From: Piscicola geometra
Lineage: Eukaryota; Annelida; Clitellata; Hirudinida; Piscicolidae
Length of the DNA: 64,000 bases
Assembly: GCA_943735955.1 (NCBI GenBank)
Contig: OX030962.1
Location: forward strand, 4,792,120 to 4,856,119
Reading direction: 5' to 3'
Shown: positions 58,759-64,000 of the stretch, piece after piece
Position numbering within the stretch: the stretch's first letter is position 1
How the letters are laid out: each line of letters begins with the position of its first letter
Made by a program: the position numbers and the translations under genes
Notes under the pieces: model-generated
The model's input: the letters and a program-made list of their open reading frames with translations, nothing else
What the model was told of the DNA's origin: nothing
Database searches by the model: none

Positions 58759-61629
58759 TTATTGTGATCGGTCGAACAAGTACGTTTTCAGGGAACGGCT
58801 GAATGTCGCGGTCGAGCTCGGGGATTTGAGTCTATTGGGAAGACTATTCCAAAGAGTCGGCGCTGCGACAAAAAAGCTTCTTGCACCTGCATACTTGAGT
58901 TTGTAGCGCTGTGGAACTACATCTCTTGACCTGGAAGACCTGAGTGCATTAACAAGATGTTTTTGTATTCAATTCTGTTTTCAACACGAAGCCAGTTGAG
59001 CTCCTTGAGAACAGGGCTGATATGATCATACTTTCTAGCACCTGTTATGAGCCTAGGTGTGGTGTTGATTACAGACTGAATTTTCTGCAGCTGCGTCATT
59101 GGCAACCCAGTAAGAAGGATATTGCCATAGTCAATTCGACTGAGAACCAAAGCAGAAGCCAATGTTCTCAGTGAGTCCCTGGTCAATAACCATCTTATGG
59201 ATCGTATTTGGCGTAAAGAAGCAAAGCAGGTTTGAGTCATCTTGTTGATGTGTGTCGTCATGGTAAGGTCTTTGTCGAGATAAACTCCTTGGTTTCTGAC
59301 ACTTTCAGAAGGAATTATCTCGTTCTGAAAAATGCGAACTGGATCTTTGGGAAAAGTGAACAGAGTTTCGACGGGATGAGAGCCAAATAACTTCAGTTTT
59401 GCTGGAGTTAAGTTTCAGTTGATTGGCACCCATTCAAGCAGCAATTTCACCAATGCATGATGACATCCTTTCTTGCAAGTCAGCCTGATGACCTTTAATG
59501 CAATGACCGTAAATCTGAGTGTCATCAGCATACTGATGAAAAGCAAGCTCATGTCTAGCTGCTATTTTTTCCAAATCTCCAGTGTACAACGAGAACATAA
59601 AGGACCAAGGACTGAACCTTGGGGGACTCTTACAGCGGAAACCGACATTGTCGATTTTGTCCCACTACAGCGGATGTCAAAACATCTGTCATTTAAGTAG
59701 TCCCTAAACCATTCTAACGCAGAGTCAGAGAAACCATAGGAGATGTGAAGTCTCCGGAGCAGTGTTGCGTGATCTACCAGATCGAAAGCTGCCGATAGAT
59801 CAAGTAACACTAACAATGTAAGCTTACCGTCATCTGCTGCCCTAAAGATGTCTGAAAGACTTTGGTTATGGCAGTTTCTGTCGAATGATGACGACGGTAG
59901 GCTGACTGCAAGGGAGGGAAAAGATGAAATTCTCCGAGGTAGTTGACTACTCTGTAGAGAACTAATCTTTCCATGAGTTTGGACAACACCCTCAAGTTTG
60001 AAATAGGCCTGTAGGACGAAGTTTCAGTGAGTTTAAGACTCGGCTTCTTAAGCAGTGGCGTGATGTAGGCTGACTTGAAAGACTTCGGAACCCTGCCTGC
60101 TGAAAAAGACCTGTTGAATAAGCTCACTAAAATAGGAGCAATTATTCCAGATATCTCTTTCAACAGCCATGTAGGTACCGGGTCATTCGAGAACTGCTTA
60201 TTCGGAAGCCCTTGAATAGCTCTGACTACTTCTTCATCGTCGACAATGCTGAACCCATTCAAACTGAGCCCGTGCTCGCAAAACGAAAATGTTGGGTCAT
60301 CTTGGGCATTGATTGACTTTCTTGCCAGCACAACTTTCTCTGTGAGGTATGCGTAATAGTCATCAGCACTGATGCCTGAGACTAGCGAAGTCTTACTTCT
60401 GCCCACGATGCTATTAATAAGTTTCCAAGTATCAGCTGACTTCCCTTTGGACTGAGAAAGCTTCAAGTTCCAGAACTGTTCTCGCTTACATCTGCACAGA
60501 CTCTTATAAACTTTCAACTGCTTGACCCAGGCAGTACGTGCTTGCTCATTTTTTGACTTACTGTAGCTTCTCTCAAGACTTCTTTTAAGGCGTTCAGAGG
60601 CGCGACACTCATGGTCAAACCAAGGGTCCGAAGGCCTCTGGTGCACTTTAACAGTATTGAAAGGAATTAACTTATTGAGAATGCTAGTCAAAGTGGAGCT
60701 GTAGAGGTCAGCAGCTGAATCTACATCAAGGTCAGTGCTAGACGAGAGTGGAGACAATCGAACCTGTTGAGCAAACTCCGTTCTATCCAAGAGTTTCCAG
60801 CGTCTATTAGAAGTTTTTTTGTAGACAGGAGGGGTCTTGGCCAGTTGACACTTCCAGACCAACAGTTTGTGGTCAGAGAAGCCTACCTCAATGCAGTCTA
60901 CATCAAGACTCTTTCTCGAGGCAACAACATCAAGCCACCCTCCTTGTCTATGGGTTGGTTGGTTGACTGATGTCTGGAAACAATGATAGCTCAGGATATT
61001 CTGTAACGTCTGAGTGTCGTTATCACTTGGCTTTTCAAGGTGGAGGTTGAAATCTCCCAGGATTAATACTTCTTCATTGTATGTGGCCAAGGTGCTCATG
61101 ATTTCATTGAAATCCTTGAAGAACACGCTAGAAGCATAACCTGTTCGATAAACAACCAAACCAATGACCGCCCTTGAACCAGAAGTGATTCTGACACAAA
61201 GATGCTCGAGACTTGAAGACTGAACTTGTGTGTCCAATGGTGCAACTTGGAATCCAGAGTCAGCCACGACTGCAACTCCCCCGTGGTTTGTATGCAGTGT
61301 GTTTACTGTGTTGGAGAGTCTAGGCCTTGATCTTTCGACCACTACCAAGCCCTCCTGCCGCGGTCGGCTGATACAGACGGACTCAGGATCATGCCAAGTT
61401 TCAACCAGAAACAGTCCGTCTATCTTGTACTCTTTCATGGTCTCCAAAACATCATCCACCTTATTGTGGAGAGACCTAGTGTTGAGTAGGCCCAGCACGA
61501 CTGGAGGCCCACTCTTCTGGCATTTGTGCCTATCAACATTCTCATGGATGCCTGGCTCATGGCTTCTGAGAACGTGCCGGCTTTGGCGTTTCTTTACAAG
61601 TTTTTCGCCTCGTTTGCTTTTGTTCACTT
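58759..61629 (-). mobile_element. CR1/L2-like LINE, 5'-truncated and frameshifted
   Basis: On the minus strand, 61627-59810 is open for about 600 codons: GLLNTRSLHNKVDDVLE, LFLVETW, GDFNLHLE and GFSDHKLLVWKC (endonuclease), then YRPISNLRVLSKLMERLV and LQSAYRRHHSTETAITKV (RT). 59816-59562 carries LDLSAAFDLVDHATLL and VPQGSVLGPL. HQYADDTQIYGHC lies near 59520. 59261-58917 carries LVLSRIDYGNILLTGLP. The end LWNSLPNRL and FSRSLKTYLFDRSQ stops at 58759. At least two frameshifts make it inactive. The 5' end coincides with another repeat (GGGCGCTATACAAATAATTA) at 61630. Confidence 0.9.
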
Positions 61630-61639
61630 AGTAAAGGGC

Positions 61640-62650
61640 GCTATACAAATAATTAGTTTTTTGGTTAGCAGCTGTCATCTTGGCAGCCGCTTTAACCGTT
61701 TAATGATTATGTTAAATAGTTTGTCTTCTGATCCAATAATTTATTTTTTTTTAATTTCAAATAATAATAATTATTAGAATTTTTTTGTTTTTTGGTTTTT
61801 AAGTTTATCGCTTGCCAAATCTTGCTTTCGGAATTGAAATCTTCAACCGAGCGCTCTTGAATTTGAAGAAAGAGCGCTATAGAAATCTATTTGATTGATT
61901 GATTGATTGCAATAACTGTCTAACGGACTACAATGAAAACTTATTTTAAAAGGAAGAAGTGCCAGGGCCTCAAATTGAGCACCAGTGCACAGCTTGCAAG
62001 CACCCACTGGCTACCTACTTCACAAGGCAGATGAGCTCTGCAGATGAAGGACAGACTGTCAGAACGAATCTTCTACGCATGACTGTGTTAATGTCTATTA
62101 TCTATTGTAAACTGGTCTAGTTCAATGTCTTTAAAATTGAATCCACTGAAATTTGAACTTATATTTTTTGATAATAATTGTAAACTAATTAATGATCCAT
62201 GTAATTTTTCCTTTCATACTATTGTTCCATCTTATCATAGTCATAGCTTAAGATTTATTTCTGACTCAAAACTAACCTTATCAAACCAAATTCTATTTGT
62301 TACTAAATCTTGCTATTTTCATCTCAGACGTATTAGGCAATTACCTTACTTAGATGACCCTTCTTTAAAGATGTTAGTTTTTGCACTTTTTCTATCTCGA
62401 ATTGACTATTGTAATTTATTCTATTATAATTTAATTGAAAGTACTTTAAAACCATTATAATTATGCTGGTAGAATCGTTAGCCGTACTCCTATTTATCAT
62501 CACATTATGCAGGTCCATATATTTGGAACTCATTACTTCCTTATTTAACTACTTCCAAATCATTATTTACTCTTCGTATGGATCTGAAGACATATCTGTT
62601 TAACAAATTTGTTTACGAGCGTTCTTGAACTTGAGGAAAGAGCGCTATAG
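61640..62650 (+). mobile_element. LINE 3'-end copy, same family as 34748-35499
   Basis: It begins with GGTTAGCAGCTGTCATCTTG and shares long stretches with 34755-35500, including CCAGGGCCTCAAATTGAGCA, and continues into an RT remnant at 62125-62460 ([53 protein letters not shown]). It ends with GAGCGCTATAGAAATTGATT. A shorter tail with TTGATTGATTG at 61852-61910 is embedded, so two copies are nested. Confidence 0.8.
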
Positions 62651-62654
62651 AAAT

Positions 62655-63834
<1,180 letters not shown>

Positions 63835-63963
63835 CTACAATTTGATATACTCCACACTCTCATCACACTTTTCTTCGTTGTTTAGAGGCTTATAACGACC
63901 AGTCCTGTATTTATCGTTGGAAGGACCCCAGTCTTCTTGTGGGGAAACTGCAACTTTCAGCAG
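63835..63963 (-). CDS. Last exon of a second SLC6 transporter gene (partial)
   Basis: These 129 bp match the last exon of the SLC6 gene at 50977-51105 apart from three base changes. Two change the protein (Ile to Val and Asn to Lys), one is silent. The 3' splice site (CGACAG) and the TAG stop are preserved. The rest of the gene lies beyond the right edge. A tandem, head-to-tail paralog is the simplest reading. Whether it is functional cannot be seen from one exon. Confidence 0.88.
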   Translation of the reverse strand: MLKVAVSPQEDWGPSNDKYRTGRYKPLNNEEKCDESVEYIKL

Positions 63964-64000
63964 CTGTCGTGAGGGTAATGATAAGGGAGTGCAAAATGGA

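Overview
This is nuclear DNA from an animal, most likely an invertebrate. The evidence is spliced genes for conserved metazoan proteins with GT-AG introns (one GC-AG), non-LTR retrotransposons, hAT-type DNA transposons, a tRNA-derived SINE and many intronic minisatellites. I cannot assign a phylum from sequence alone. There is no bacterial operon, CRISPR array or rRNA. Exon borders below come from reading frame, splice dinucleotides and recalled family conservation, not from transcripts. Layout, plus strand: a 28/33-bp minisatellite (1-8277) fills an intron of the asparaginyl-tRNA synthetase gene, whose last eight visible exons run 8384-14430. An AT-rich repeat-laden gap follows (14431-17139). 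Next is a kinesin-5-like gene (17140-22149) that keeps the first motor strands, the coiled coil and a BimC-type tail but has no P-loop or switch regions in the window. After it come a Pro/Thr-rich candidate exon (23692-24008), a duplicated piece of the synthetase gene (24045 to about 25150), a CACACC-rich array, and an orphan exon (26219-26299) that closely resembles the transmembrane segment of the Golgi protein CASP. Layout, minus strand: propionyl-CoA carboxylase beta (40665-27817, 14 exons) is followed upstream by CAND1 (50590-41879, 13 exons, 1296 codons plus stop) and then by an SLC6 sodium-dependent transporter of glycine-transporter-like type (56152-50977, 14 exons, 619 codons plus stop). 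Only 386 bp separate the SLC6 stop from the CAND1 start. Each of these models stays in frame over its whole length, which supports the junctions. The right end (56153-63834) is a retrotransposon graveyard. At the edge (63835-63963) is the last exon of a second, nearly identical SLC6 gene, so the SLC6 locus is tandemly duplicated. Mobile elements: PCCB intron 10 carries a decayed I-superfamily-like LINE whose first ORF begins with a 22-residue leader ending in a 2A-type motif, followed by tandem zinc-binding modules, and which is itself interrupted by a fragment of another LINE. A CR1/L2-like LINE lies at 58759-61629 and 3' ends of a third LINE family at 57640-58365 and 61660-62650. A hAT element with terminal inverted repeats and an 8-bp target duplication sits in CAND1 intron 2, and a 765-bp inverted-repeat element in intron 1 of the kinesin gene. 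Functionally the genes are unrelated housekeeping and transport genes (translation, spindle or microtubule, propionate catabolism, cullin ligase cycling, amino-acid uptake). I see no operon-like cooperation. The striking common property is that many introns have been expanded by their own private minisatellite.
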